Shown piece after piece: positions 21,849-30,302 of a DNA stretch of 37,540 bases. Numbering within the stretch: position 1 is the stretch's first letter; each line of letters opens with the position of its first letter. The stretch spans positions 1-37,540 of IMG/VR virus record IMGVR_UViG_3300024260_000029; one strand, 5' to 3'. Position numbers and translations under genes: made by a program. Under the pieces are notes generated by a model. It saw nothing but the letters and a program-made list of their open reading frames with translations. It searched no databases and was not told the origin of the DNA. Source of the stretch: a virus.

Positions 21849-23213
21849 ATGAGTTTAGCATTTATGAGTGGTCTATATACTGGACTAGGTAAAGGACTAG
21901 AAGAATTCAATAAAAATGAACAAGCTAGAGCCAAGACAGTAGCAGCCAATACAAAGGCTACAAACCAACAAAAGAAAGACAATGATGCAAAGGAAGTGAA
22001 GTGGGGAACTGATACTGCTAAAGCTTTCCAGAATATAGAAGATGATATTGCTAAGATTAAAGGATCTGATTCTAAGTTATCACTAGAAGAAAGAAAGAAT
22101 CAAGTTAATCAACTTCAAAAGCGTAAGAGAGATATGGTTAGTCAGATTGGTTCTAATGCTGCAAAGCTTGGTTATAAGATTCCAGAAGCTCTAACTACTG
22201 CTGACTATTCAAACTATACTGAAATTGATGGTAAGTGGACAAATGATGATCAGTTAGCTCAAGTAAAAGATAATCCTAATCTTACAATAAAAGATGGTAA
22301 AGTATTTCAAAAGACTGGTGGAGAAATATTTAGTATAGATGATGCTACTGGTAAAGAAGATGTTACATCTCCTGTTGAATATTCTGAGACAGGAATGGAG
22401 TTCCAAAGTATGGAAGATGTATTTGCTACAAAAGACATTAAAGACAGCATTGTTCTTGGAACAGAAGAAAAAGCTACAAGATGGTTTGACACTGAATATG
22501 CTAGACTAAAGGAATCAAACCCTAAAGAATTTAAAAAGAAAAGAGCAGACTTTATTGAGAAGACAGCCACTAGGTCTACTGCTGGTAAAGGTGCAGTAAA
22601 AGAAGATATGGACACAGATCAAGCAGAAGCTGCTATCACTGAAGGAATTAATTTAATTGCTGGAACTGATAAAAACAAAGTTAACAAACTAAAAGCAACT
22701 CAAAGAAAAATCTTGAGAAATGTATCAACTAAAGATGAAGCAAGTCTAACAAAGACAAGAGATGAGCTAAGAGCTGAAGCTGTTACTATTGAATCTCTTG
22801 ACGACATCAACACTCTTGTTAAAGAGAAGATAGATAGCAAAACATATAAAAGAGGACTTATAGACAATGTAATACATGGTGCTAAAGCTCTTACTGGACT
22901 AACAGATGAAGATAAAGATATCATAGGAACTATTGATGTTAACACTAGGGTTGGCTTTATTAAAGCAATGTTTGTAAAAGCTATCTCTGGAGCAACTGTA
23001 TCAGACACGGAGAGAGCTGAATATATGAAAATGTTTTATGGAGGTAATTGGTCAGACGAAACAACAGCTAAGGCTACTCTAAAAGCAATGACAGACACAA
23101 TGAAGGGGTATCATATAAAAAAAGCTAAGAAGACTAGAGATACTCTTCCTCATGAATATAACAATTCATTAAAATATAAGAAACAAAAGAGCTACTCTAG
23201 TAGCTTTAGATAG
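21849..23213 (+). CDS. Internal virion/ejection protein, 454 aa
   Basis: Long, highly charged, Lys/Asp/Glu-rich helical protein. It starts MSLAFMSGLYTGLGKGLEEF, and the opening 'G.Y.GLGKGLEEFN' resembles the N-termini of podovirus ejection proteins. The middle is mostly helical with 'YARLKESNPKEFKKKRADFI'. There is no membrane segment or enzyme motif. It sits between the S74-type and 649-aa proteins, one base after the former. Together the three likely form the ejected core that extends the short tail through the cell envelope. Confidence 0.75.
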   Translation: MSLAFMSGLYTGLGKGLEEFNKNEQARAKTVAANTKATNQQKKDNDAKEVKWGTDTAKAFQNIEDDIAKIKGSDSKLSLEERKNQVNQLQKRKRDMVSQIGSNAAKLGYKIPEALTTADYSNYTEIDGKWTNDDQLAQVKDNPNLTIKDGKVFQKTGGEIFSIDDATGKEDVTSPVEYSETGMEFQSMEDVFATKDIKDSIVLGTEEKATRWFDTEYARLKESNPKEFKKKRADFIEKTATRSTAGKGAVKEDMDTDQAEAAITEGINLIAGTDKNKVNKLKATQRKILRNVSTKDEASLTKTRDELRAEAVTIESLDDINTLVKEKIDSKTYKRGLIDNVIHGAKALTGLTDEDKDIIGTIDVNTRVGFIKAMFVKAISGATVSDTERAEYMKMFYGGNWSDETTAKATLKAMTDTMKGYHIKKAKKTRDTLPHEYNNSLKYKKQKSYSSSFR

Positions 23214-23236
23214 ACAAAGAAATAAGGATAAGCAAT

Positions 23237-25186
23237 ATGGGATTTATAAATATACCAGAAGGAACTAGCGAAATCAGAATGAAGGACGGAACTTGGATGT
23301 CTGTTCCTGAAGGAGCTACAGAGGTTAACGAAGATGACCTATGGTCTGAAGAAGCTGAGACTATTGAAGCTACTGAGACTAAAGCTGACATTATTGAAGA
23401 ACAAACAGTAGATGCTCAAACACATCTTGATGCTTCTATTGCAAGGATTGAGAAACTTAGAACTCAACATCCAGACAATACTGAGTATTATGATATTGCT
23501 ATTATTAAAGCAAAAGAAGACTATCAAGCAAAAAAAGATAAAGCAGTAAAGGATGAAATAGAAAGAGAGAGAAATAAAAAAACTCTTAAAGAAATGAAGG
23601 AAGCTCCTTCTCCTATAGATAGAACCTTAGAAGCTGGAGAAGGAATGGGTAGAGGAGCAGGAAGAATGCTTCTAGGTCTAGGTAAGGTAGGGCAAGATAT
23701 TGCATCTTCTTTATCAGACGAAGAATACTCTCAGTTCGATACTTGGATTGCCGAAAATGAGAAAGCCATAAAAGATAAAAAACTAGAGGGTTCTGCTCTT
23801 GTAGGAGAAGTATTAGCCAACATCTTACCAGTGGCAAGACTAAAAGCAATTAGTACTATTGCTGGTGGAGAATTTATTATGGCTTCTTTATCTGAGCTAG
23901 GAAAAGGTAAAGACTATAAAGAAGCAGGAAAGACTGGAGCTATTGCTGGTGTTACAGCTGGAGTTTCTGGAGCTATTATAAATAGACTTTTCCCTAATGT
24001 TCCTATTGATGAAATAGATACTGCATTTAAGAAAAGTATATCAAAGCTAGATATTGATGACCAAAAGAAAATCAATAGCATATTAGACCACTTGGATGAA
24101 CAGGGAATAACTAAGATGGATACTGAAGCTAGGGATAATATTCTAAGTAGTGTATTCAGTGGGAAAAAATCTTCTACTGAAGTGAGTGCAGATGTTGTTA
24201 GAAGACTTAAGGCTCAAGCAAAAGTAGCCAAGCAGAAAGTAACTAATGCATACAGTGAAGCAAAGGAAGTAGCTTCTAGCATTGAAGTTGATACTCCTGT
24301 TAAGTTTGAATATAGACCAAGAGGAAAAGATGAAGTAAAGACTGTTAAGAATATTAAAGCCTTCTTGAGTCCTAAGTACAACAAGACTGTAGCTGACCTA
24401 GAAGATACTTTGTCTTCTTTAAAGGCTAACCAAAGAGCAGCTATAGGTTCAGACAAAAAGATATATGGAGAAGCTATTAAGTCTGTTCAGGACAAACAGG
24501 ATGCTTTAGGAGGAGTTGGAATATATAAGAAAGCCAGAAAGCTATCTAAAGACTTCAATACTGAATATACTGGGGTTATCAAAGAAGGAGAAGAAGCTAC
24601 TGCTGGAGCTACTGTATCTAAAGTATTAGAAAAGAAATATACTGAAGAAGCAGGAGAAATGTTAGTAGATAGAAAGATTAACTTAAATCAGATAGGAGCT
24701 GCTGCTAAGAAAATGAAACCTAGTCAGAAACAACAAATAGTACAAGATATTCTAATTAAAGACCTAGCTGAAGATGCAATTAACTCTCCAGAAAGAGTAA
24801 GGAAAGTATTATCTAATTATGCGACTATGGATAAAAAAGGATTAGTAAAACTACTAGGGAAATCAGAAGCTAAGAAGTTAGATATTCAAATGAACTCCTT
24901 AAATGAAATAGAATTGGCAATTAAGGGAGCTAAGGGTCATGAGTTAAGTGTGACTGATGATGTATTGGCACTAGCTGCTGCTGGAGCTACTGTTAAGTTA
25001 TCACCTTACTTAGCAGCAAGAACATCTATGTATGCTACAAAGAATATTATTAGCAAGATAACAAAGAGTGGAGGAAGAGCTAAATTAATAGCAAGAATAA
25101 ATAAAGTAGAAGACAGAAGGTTGAGAGCAACTCTTATGAGATCTTTTGGATTGGCTATGAGTTCTATAAACACAAATGAAGAGTAG
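23237..25186 (+). CDS. Large internal virion/ejection protein, 649 aa
   Basis: The N-terminus (FINIPEGTSEIRMKDGTWMS, then VPEGATEVNEDDLW) resembles short 'V.DP.G......P.GAT..EL' leader segments of virion-associated proteins. A coiled coil follows (residues ~55-120), then a Gly/Ala-rich hydrophobic region (~190-255: 'LVGEVLANILPVARLKAIST', 'KTGAIAGVTAGVSGAIIN') able to insert in membranes, and a long charged helical body. Another hydrophobic helix lies near 575-600 (VLALAAAGATVKLSPYLAA). No transglycosylase motif is seen. As the last gene of the late operon it fits the membrane-channel ejection protein. Confidence 0.75.
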   Translation: MGFINIPEGTSEIRMKDGTWMSVPEGATEVNEDDLWSEEAETIEATETKADIIEEQTVDAQTHLDASIARIEKLRTQHPDNTEYYDIAIIKAKEDYQAKKDKAVKDEIERERNKKTLKEMKEAPSPIDRTLEAGEGMGRGAGRMLLGLGKVGQDIASSLSDEEYSQFDTWIAENEKAIKDKKLEGSALVGEVLANILPVARLKAISTIAGGEFIMASLSELGKGKDYKEAGKTGAIAGVTAGVSGAIINRLFPNVPIDEIDTAFKKSISKLDIDDQKKINSILDHLDEQGITKMDTEARDNILSSVFSGKKSSTEVSADVVRRLKAQAKVAKQKVTNAYSEAKEVASSIEVDTPVKFEYRPRGKDEVKTVKNIKAFLSPKYNKTVADLEDTLSSLKANQRAAIGSDKKIYGEAIKSVQDKQDALGGVGIYKKARKLSKDFNTEYTGVIKEGEEATAGATVSKVLEKKYTEEAGEMLVDRKINLNQIGAAAKKMKPSQKQQIVQDILIKDLAEDAINSPERVRKVLSNYATMDKKGLVKLLGKSEAKKLDIQMNSLNEIELAIKGAKGHELSVTDDVLALAAAGATVKLSPYLAARTSMYATKNIISKITKSGGRAKLIARINKVEDRRLRATLMRSFGLAMSSINTNEE

Positions 25187-25198
25187 GGTAACCTACTC
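25181..25198. terminator. Hairpin between convergent operons
   Basis: GAGTAGG (25181-25187) pairs perfectly with CCTACTC (25192-25198) around GTAA. It begins inside the stop region of the 649-aa gene and lies just past the 50-aa minus-strand gene, so it can act on both converging transcripts. Neither side has a strong U-tract. Confidence 0.6.
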
Positions 25199-25204
25199 CT
25201 CTAT

Positions 25205-25357
25205 CTATTTACTTCTAAGGTAAGCCTTAGCATTACTTTCAGTATAAAAGACCTTTTCTATATACCACCCCTCTACTAAACCCTCCTTTATCATAACTAG
25301 ATATTGTCCAGAATCATTCTTTACTATCTTTCTGACATAGTCTTTCTTTTTAGACAT
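25205..25357 (-). CDS. Small hypothetical protein, 50 aa
   Basis: ATG at 25357, TAG at 25205; starts inside the end of the MazG-like gene (8-base overlap). The product (MSKKKDYVRKIVKNDSGQYL, then VMIKEGLVEGWYIEKVFYTE, SNAKAYLRSK) is a basic alpha/beta mini-protein with strands then a helix. The same strand-strand-helix pattern is seen in the 42-aa protein two genes upstream. It is the last gene of the rightmost leftward operon. Not recognised. Confidence 0.6.
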   Translation of the reverse strand: MSKKKDYVRKIVKNDSGQYLVMIKEGLVEGWYIEKVFYTESNAKAYLRSK

Positions 25358-25709
25358 TGTAGTTAGCCTTATAAGTATCTACTTGATCTTTTTGCTTTTG
25401 CCACTTACCATTAGCTCCATTCTTATCCCAATCTTCTTTCTGTTTAGGACATTGATTTCTTGAACTAATTTCTTTAACTACTTCATTCATAACACCATCA
25501 ACATCATAACCCATCAGTTCTAATTCATTAACAGACAGTACAATAATATCTGCTAAAGCATCTATTATCTCATGTTCATCTTTATTAATCTCAGCTTCAT
25601 GTAATTCAGTTACTTCTTCATGTATCATCATAACAATATTACCAGATGGTTCAGTAATGTTTCTATCACTTCTCCACTTAGCTAATCCTTTTTGCCAATA
25701 ACTAATCAT
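25350..25709 (-). CDS. MazG-like nucleotide pyrophosphohydrolase
   Basis: 119 aa. The all-alpha NTP-PPase signature is clear: 'MMIHEEVTELHEAEINKDEH' (E-E-x-x-E metal site) and 'EIIDALADIIVLSVNELELM' (D-x-x-x-D second site). Such enzymes hydrolyse NTPs or dNTPs, possibly (p)ppGpp, and in phages are thought to keep the nucleotide pool or the starvation response favourable. The start overlaps the upstream 42-aa gene by four bases (ATGA). Its C-terminus is Lys/Gln-rich and outside the catalytic fold. Confidence 0.85.
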   Translation of the reverse strand: MISYWQKGLAKWRSDRNITEPSGNIVMMIHEEVTELHEAEINKDEHEIIDALADIIVLSVNELELMGYDVDGVMNEVVKEISSRNQCPKQKEDWDKNGANGKWQKQKDQVDTYKANYNV

Positions 25710-25834
25710 CCTGCTTCCTTTATCTTCATTGCATCATCTATTGTTGCACACTTAATTTCTCTTCCATCTTCAAAGATAACAACATATTCATTGCCATCTT
25801 CTCTTGGATGTAGTCCTTTAATTACTGCTTTCAT
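25706..25834 (-). CDS. Small hypothetical protein, 42 aa
   Basis: ATG at 25834, TGA at 25706. The product (MKAVIKGLHPREDGNEYVVI, then FEDGREIKCATIDDAMKIKE) reads as two beta strands and a helix. It has AAAAGGAATACA upstream and overlaps the MazG-like gene by four bases, and also overlaps the DUF3310-like gene end. Probably a real small early protein, but unrecognised. Confidence 0.6.
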   Translation of the reverse strand: MKAVIKGLHPREDGNEYVVIFEDGREIKCATIDDAMKIKEAG

Positions 25835-26084
25835 TGTATTCCTTTTCTAACAAGTATCTACATATATGTATAATCTTTTCTAAGTCTAGTTTACCTTGAC
25901 CTTCTTTTGTTCTAAGAACCCTCTTAACAATATCTGCTCTCCATGGATCTAACTTATACTCAGCCCATATATGCCATGGTTGTATATTCTTCTCAGCATA
26001 ATTACTTTCACCAATATTATAAGATTGAACATTATTACTTGCTTTCTCTTTCATCTTTTCCACAGCATCAATATGATTTCCCAT
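25818..26084 (-). CDS. DUF3310-like protein
   Basis: 88 aa. The segment 'NYAEKNIQPWHIWAEYKLDP' followed by 'WRADIVKRVLRTKEGQGKLD' and 'LEKIIHICRYLLEKEY' matches the DUF3310 layout ('hY......p.d.i......f..gNviKYl.R...K.g..DL.Ka..yl..l'). T7 gp1.7, a nucleotide kinase, carries a related domain, so nucleotide metabolism is possible, but no kinase motif is seen here. It follows the GIY-YIG gene with a one-base overlap and a strong ribosome-binding site. Confidence 0.75.
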   Translation of the reverse strand: MGNHIDAVEKMKEKASNNVQSYNIGESNYAEKNIQPWHIWAEYKLDPWRADIVKRVLRTKEGQGKLDLEKIIHICRYLLEKEYNESSN

Positions 26085-26533
26085 TACTCTTCCTTTTCTA
26101 TGATCATCTTATCATACCACTTAATCCATTCTCCTGCTCTTCTATTAACATTGTCAAAATACTTACCCATAATATTAGCATTTAAACAATCAGCACTGAA
26201 TAGAACTTCATTATCAAATAATACTTTAGCTTCTGAATAAGATAAATGATTCTTACTGTCAGCAAACATTAGTATCTCTTTTGATATAGGTATCATGTTT
26301 CTACTAGCATCTGTTGACCCTGTATATAGTCTCCAATTAGACTCAATCATAGATACTCTTTTTCTCTTGTATCCTTTAAGTGGTGGCATAGTCTTCTTTC
26401 TATAAAGACTCTTCTTTCCATAGTAACTATATAATTTACCTTCACCATCTTCAAATATTATCTTATAGATAAACCCATAATGATTTATAGGTTCATTAGG
26501 ATTAAAGACTTCACTTTTATAATACCAATCCAT
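26084..26533 (-). CDS. SegE-like GIY-YIG-type endonuclease
   Basis: 149 aa. The N-terminus 'YGFIYKIIFEDGEGKLYSYYGKKS' (shown in part) is the GIY-YIG two-strand core with Y-G-F / Y-Y-G, followed by 'KKTMPPLKGYKRKRVSMIES' and 'NWRLYTGSTD'. The same order of motifs occurs in T4 SegE-type nucleases. Such proteins are homing or DNA-processing endonucleases. The expected catalytic Arg could be in the KGYKRKR helix and the Glu in 'FDNEVLFSAD'. It is freestanding and overlaps both neighbours by one base. Activity cannot be judged from sequence alone. Confidence 0.75.
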   Translation of the reverse strand: MDWYYKSEVFNPNEPINHYGFIYKIIFEDGEGKLYSYYGKKSLYRKKTMPPLKGYKRKRVSMIESNWRLYTGSTDASRNMIPISKEILMFADSKNHLSYSEAKVLFDNEVLFSADCLNANIMGKYFDNVNRRAGEWIKWYDKMIIEKEE

Positions 26534-26790
26534 TAGAATAGCACTCCTTGTGTATTACCTAAACAAGATAAATCTTTACCTTGTAGGTACTTAATTAAAT
26601 ACTCTTTATCCCAATGGCTAGCCAAAAGGATTTTAGTATCTTTATCGTATGCATTATGCACCCTGCTTGCTCTACCTTCCTGATTCTTCTTTACGAGATA
26701 TATAACTCTACCACCAGCCACAAAGGAGTTAGCCTTTGTAGCCGTTTTAATTTCAGGTTGATATTTAAAGCAATCTTCTTTATTTCTCAT
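26533..26790 (-). CDS. Hypothetical protein, 85 aa
   Basis: Not recognised. Basic N-terminus (MRNKEDCFKYQPEIKTATKA) and a beta-strand core (GGRVIYLVKKNQEGRASRVH). Its ATG lies three bases after the SSB stop with no clear ribosome-binding site, so translation probably depends on coupling to the SSB gene. It overlaps the nuclease gene by one base. A small SSB-associated factor is possible from this arrangement alone. Confidence 0.55.
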   Translation of the reverse strand: MRNKEDCFKYQPEIKTATKANSFVAGGRVIYLVKKNQEGRASRVHNAYDKDTKILLASHWDKEYLIKYLQGKDLSCLGNTQGVLF

Positions 26791-26793
26791 AGA

Positions 26794-27531
26794 TTAAAAA
26801 GGAATGTCTTCATCATTAATGTCTATAGTTGTCTCATCATCTTCAAACTCTGGAGCTTCTAATTTAACTCTCTTAATACCCTTGTCACTTAGTAAGAACT
26901 CTTTATCTTTAGCTAACTGAATAGAATCTTCTTTCTTAATAATCTCAATAGGAGTCTTACCTAAAGCAGAATATACTGAGAACAATACTTTCTTGTATCT
27001 AGGATTACCTTCATCATCAGTCTTAATTGAAGTCTTATCAGTTTCACCATCTTCATAGTTATACTCTTCTTCACATCTAACACCGTATTGAATTTCTTTA
27101 CCAACTAAATCAGTTAGCATACCAACAGTTAATTTAACTGCCTTACCGTACTCTTTAAACTCAATATCTTGCTCTTCAATCTTAATGTCTTCTAGCTCTT
27201 GACCTTTACCTGTAGCACAGAATACTATTTGCTTTAACATCTTATAATCTTGTAAGCTTTGAGTTTTACCCTTATAAGTATAAGTAGTTACTTTCTTTCC
27301 ATTCTTATTTGATACTGGATATAGTCTAAAGTTAATTAAGTTATCACCAGTTAAATGTAAATCAAACTGTACTCCACCCTTCTTAGTTGCAGTAACATAT
27401 GCTCTTTCAATAGTTGATTTATAAATACCATTAGTAGTTACAAAACCACCACCACTCTTATTCTCTAGTTCTTCATTCTTTAATTCTTCACTTACTTCTT
27501 GTATATCACTAAATAGATTTGCTAAACTCAT
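26794..27531 (-). CDS. Single-stranded DNA-binding protein
   Basis: 245 aa. The C-terminus is acidic and ends in IDINDEDIPF, the classic SSB tip (D-D-x-I-P-F) that recruits replication and recombination proteins. The body is a beta-rich OB-type layout ('TTNGIYKSTIERAYVTATKK' ... 'GGVQFDLHLTGD') with many aromatic and basic residues. The gene sits just downstream of ERF and two tiny genes in the replication/recombination operon. Large SSBs of this kind with linker insertions are known in phages. The 55-aa gene upstream ends one base before its start. Confidence 0.8.
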   Translation of the reverse strand: MSLANLFSDIQEVSEELKNEELENKSGGGFVTTNGIYKSTIERAYVTATKKGGVQFDLHLTGDNLINFRLYPVSNKNGKKVTTYTYKGKTQSLQDYKMLKQIVFCATGKGQELEDIKIEEQDIEFKEYGKAVKLTVGMLTDLVGKEIQYGVRCEEEYNYEDGETDKTSIKTDDEGNPRYKKVLFSVYSALGKTPIEIIKKEDSIQLAKDKEFLLSDKGIKRVKLEAPEFEDDETTIDINDEDIPF

Positions 27532-27532
27532 T

Positions 27533-27700
27533 TTATAATCCTTTGCTTTGTCTTTTATTGTATCTTTCTATTGATACACACTTTGAATACTTGCCATTAA
27601 TTTCTTCTTTCCAATAGTTTCCTATTCTCATTCTCTTTGGTGTTTTGTCATCTGCACTAATTAGCGTGATTCCTGCATATAGATTTACTGCTTCTTGCAT
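27533..27700 (-). CDS. Small hypothetical protein, 55 aa
   Basis: ATG at 27700, TAA at 27533, directly followed by the SSB ATG (TAAAATG). Product: MQEAVNLYAGITLISADDKT then PKRMRIGNYWKEEINGKYSK. It has strands and a basic C-terminus. The ribosome-binding site is AAGGATAAACA. The ~205 bases upstream (27701-27905), between this gene and ERF, hold no gene I can firmly support, only a short palindrome GACCGTATAGGTC near 27725 and a possible 36-codon frame without ATG. Confidence 0.6.
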   Translation of the reverse strand: MQEAVNLYAGITLISADDKTPKRMRIGNYWKEEINGKYSKCVSIERYNKRQSKGL

Positions 27701-27905
27701 TGTTTATCCTTTTACCTGATGACCTATACGGTCTTTAATTGTTCTACCCTACACATTGTATTCCTAAGAATAGTTTTGCATTATTTGGGCACTCCGTGTT
27801 CTTTTAATTCATATATATAAATATTGGTCTTACATCTTTCTCTTCGCCATAAAATCTTCTCTATAGATAGTGATTGATACCAGATATACAAATGCCAATC
27901 ATTAT

Positions 27906-28493
27906 CTATGCTCCATCAGTATCATCTTCCCCAGCTATACCTAATAGATTAACTCTATGGTAACGAACACAATACGATTGAATTGTAGCTACACTCTGGA
28001 CGAATTGTTGTTTCTTATTCTCATTAACAGGAACATCAAATACACTAGATATATATGAGCCATCTTTATGAGATACTATCATCTCTACCCTAGCTATCAC
28101 TTGGTCTTCTACTATATAAGTAGATGGGAAATTCATAACAGCTAATCCATTATCAGCCAAAGGCTTTCTAGTCATATCAATTACTTGTCCTAGAGTTATA
28201 TATTTATAATTAAAAGCTTCTTTCCCTTTATTAAGATTCTTCATTTGACCACTAGCTTTAGCTATCGCATCAAACAACTCAGCTACCTTGTCTCCACCTA
28301 TCTCTACTGTTGGTGCTACTATATTTATCTTGTTAGTTATTGGCTTAGCTACTGCTGGCTTAACTGCTTTAACTATCTCATACATAGTAGCCATATCAGT
28401 TTTAGCTACTTCCTTGCCTTCTACACTATAAGTAGTTTCATTAATCTTAGTAGCTTCTACAACTACTCCTGTTTGTTTGTTTTTAACTTTCAT
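27906..28493 (-). CDS. ERF-family single-strand annealing protein
   Basis: 195 aa. After an N-terminal extension (residues 1-60), the ERF core appears: 'LFDAIAKASGQMKNLNKGKE', 'AFNYKYITLGQVIDMTRKPL', 'ADNGLAVMNFP' and the C-terminal 'QSVATIQSYCVRYHRVNLLG' plus 'IAGEDDTDGA' (ERF: 'G.A.TYa.RYal..llgIa..dD.dG'). It anneals complementary ssDNA for phage recombination or circularisation. It is encoded beside SSB and helicase/primase genes. The ribosome-binding site is AAGGGGTAAAGAAA. It lacks a separate C-terminal SSB-interacting extension. Confidence 0.88.
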   Translation of the reverse strand: MKVKNKQTGVVVEATKINETTYSVEGKEVAKTDMATMYEIVKAVKPAVAKPITNKINIVAPTVEIGGDKVAELFDAIAKASGQMKNLNKGKEAFNYKYITLGQVIDMTRKPLADNGLAVMNFPSTYIVEDQVIARVEMIVSHKDGSYISSVFDVPVNENKKQQFVQSVATIQSYCVRYHRVNLLGIAGEDDTDGA

Positions 28494-28668
28494 TTTCTTT
28501 ACCCCTTAAAAATTGCTCTCTTTGCTTAAATGCTCCGTTATCCCATGCTAACATAGTCATTCTGTATACAAACTCTTCCATATCCTCTTCTTTTTTTGGC
28601 TTCATTCCTGAACCCTCATTATCCCACCATATTTTAAAATCATTCATAATAACCTCGTATGCAGTCAT
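28483..28668 (-). CDS. Hypothetical protein, 61 aa
   Basis: Not recognised. An acidic helical protein (MTAYEVIMNDFKIWWDNEGS, then MKPKKEEDMEEFVYRMTMLA) ending in charged residues. The pattern 'F..WW...G.......D.ee...r.a..AW..G' resembles a widespread family of small phage proteins of unknown role. It overlaps the ERF gene by 11 bases and has a strong ribosome-binding site (AAGGAGATATAG). Confidence 0.6.
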   Translation of the reverse strand: MTAYEVIMNDFKIWWDNEGSGMKPKKEEDMEEFVYRMTMLAWDNGAFKQREQFLRGKENES

Positions 28669-28881
28669 CTATATCTCCTTAATTATGTAGTATTCATATT
28701 TTTTTAAATATTTTAATATATGCTTTTTGTCATTCTTTGTACACTTGAAGCTATAATGCCCACTTCTACTAAAGGGGAAAGTTTCTCCGTGATACTTATA
28801 TTTAATATTCAAGTCATCAAAAGCTTTTTTAAGATTATCACTAGACTTACACATTAAATCTACATCTATATTAACTTTCAT
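28669..28881 (-). CDS. Hypothetical protein, 70 aa
   Basis: Not recognised. A basic protein of mixed strands and helices (MKVNIDVDLMCKSSDNLKKA, then FDDLNIKYKYHGETFPFSRS), with a Lys-rich C-terminus (FKCTKNDKKHILKYLKKYEY). It starts behind TAGGAGATAGA, nine bases after the helicase stop, and ends directly before the next gene. Confidence 0.55.
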   Translation of the reverse strand: MKVNIDVDLMCKSSDNLKKAFDDLNIKYKYHGETFPFSRSGHYSFKCTKNDKKHILKYLKKYEYYIIKEI

Positions 28882-28889
28882 TCTATCTC

Positions 28890-30302
28890 CTAGTCATAAA
28901 GGAGACGGAGCAAATCTTCTTGCTCATCATTTAGTTTCTCAGCTTCAATCTCTTCAGCTTGATCTACTTCCTTTAATATCTCTTCAGTCTTTTCATCTTG
29001 TTTAGTAACACTATAATAAACTACTCCTTTTCGAGATACTTCTTTCCATAGATAATTCTTTTCACTACTAAGCTCTTTAGTTAGTTTAATAACTTCTTCT
29101 ATCTTCTTTGTCCACCCACTAGGAATAAACGGATAAGACAAAAAGTGCTGATTGGTGCAAGGATTACTTTCTTCTAGCATTCTTTCCAGCAGTCTATGAT
29201 GTAAGGGCTTTAGTTTAGTAATCTCTGTTAATACCCTACTAGATTCATCTATTATCTCTTTTGCTTGTTGCATATGCTCTATCTCTACTTTGTCTTTCTC
29301 TTCAAAGAAGGCATAAATAGAAGCCAACTTAACAAGTTTAAATACTCTATTAAGCATATCAGACTGTACTGCTTCTGCCAATCCCTTATTAGTCTTAACA
29401 AAGTTCTCACCTTCACATTGCACCTGAGCATAGAACAACATAGCTTCATCTGTTAAAGTCAACACACTATTCATCTTCTTTGCAGATATAAGATTTCTTA
29501 TTCTTTCCCTGTCTGGAAGTCTATCTTTCTTTATCTGTTCAGTAGCTCTCATCTCTTTTACTACATCTGCTGGAGATCTCTCTTCTACTTCTACTGTTTT
29601 ATCGTCTGAAAACACAAACCTTCTTCCATATCCAGTCTTTAATAAATTCTGAAAAGCAAACTCAATATTGTCTCCATTGATTAGCTTTGACTTGTCTCCA
29701 TAAGCATATAGGTTTACTGGTATTCCATCTATGTCTAATGGATTATTATCTGACCTCTTTAGTTGTGCTGGAAAATCTCCATTATTATAACACTCCAGCA
29801 ATATATCAAACAAATCAGCTTTGCCCACTACTGCATCAGCTACTTCATCTACAGATAAGTTAACATTTCCCACTCCTACAAGATATGCTGTTTCACTAGC
29901 ACTATACAGTCCAGACAAAGTAGCATTAGAAGCTTTAGGAGTCCAAGCTTGCAAAGCTCTCTCTATTCCGTCATTTTCTAGTTTCTGTATAGCTTTCTTC
30001 TTAAACTTAGGATATACCTCTTTTTTCATGTAATCAAAAGCCAAAGAGAAGTACATATTGTCTAGCAAGTTAACACCAATACTTTTACCACTCCCACTAG
30101 GGCTAAAGCTCAAACCATAGAAATTTGATACTGCTGTACCAAAACCTGCTTCTGTGTCTACACACACTCTCATCTGTCCTGCAATGCTTGCCATCTTAAA
30201 GTGGACAGCACTACAAGCCAATCCTAGTCCCATTGATAGTTTAGCTTTCTGTAAGTCTTTTACCATTTTTTGAACCAATGGATTTAATTTTCGTATGTCC
30301 AT
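28890..30302 (-). CDS. DUF3987-type replicative helicase/ATPase
   Basis: 470 aa from ATG 30302; an upstream ATG at 30347 would overlap the HNH gene and lacks a ribosome-binding site, whereas CAGGAGGATTTGT precedes 30302. Walker A is LSFSPSGSGKS (about residues 64-74) and Walker B-like is NLSVDEVADAV. 'TLSGLYSASETAYLVGVGNV' precedes it as in YfjI/DUF3987 proteins, which pair with PrimPol-type primases in phages and plasmids. I infer a DNA-unwinding role in replication. The C-terminal ~60 residues are acidic and helical. Confidence 0.82.
   Translation of the reverse strand: MDIRKLNPLVQKMVKDLQKAKLSMGLGLACSAVHFKMASIAGQMRVCVDTEAGFGTAVSNFYGLSFSPSGSGKSIGVNLLDNMYFSLAFDYMKKEVYPKFKKKAIQKLENDGIERALQAWTPKASNATLSGLYSASETAYLVGVGNVNLSVDEVADAVVGKADLFDILLECYNNGDFPAQLKRSDNNPLDIDGIPVNLYAYGDKSKLINGDNIEFAFQNLLKTGYGRRFVFSDDKTVEVEERSPADVVKEMRATEQIKKDRLPDRERIRNLISAKKMNSVLTLTDEAMLFYAQVQCEGENFVKTNKGLAEAVQSDMLNRVFKLVKLASIYAFFEEKDKVEIEHMQQAKEIIDESSRVLTEITKLKPLHHRLLERMLEESNPCTNQHFLSYPFIPSGWTKKIEEVIKLTKELSSEKNYLWKEVSRKGVVYYSVTKQDEKTEEILKEVDQAEEIEAEKLNDEQEDLLRLLYD

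Noticed and set aside
21849-25186. Several 60-120 codon open frames antisense to the ejection-protein genes
   Set aside because: They mirror Ser/Leu-rich complements of Lys/Glu/Thr codons, lack ribosome-binding sites and overlap strong coding genes completely.
27781-27891. 36-codon frame starting TTG in the gap between ERF and the 55-aa gene
   Set aside because: The translation looks somewhat protein-like, but there is no ATG and no ribosome-binding site; too weak to annotate.
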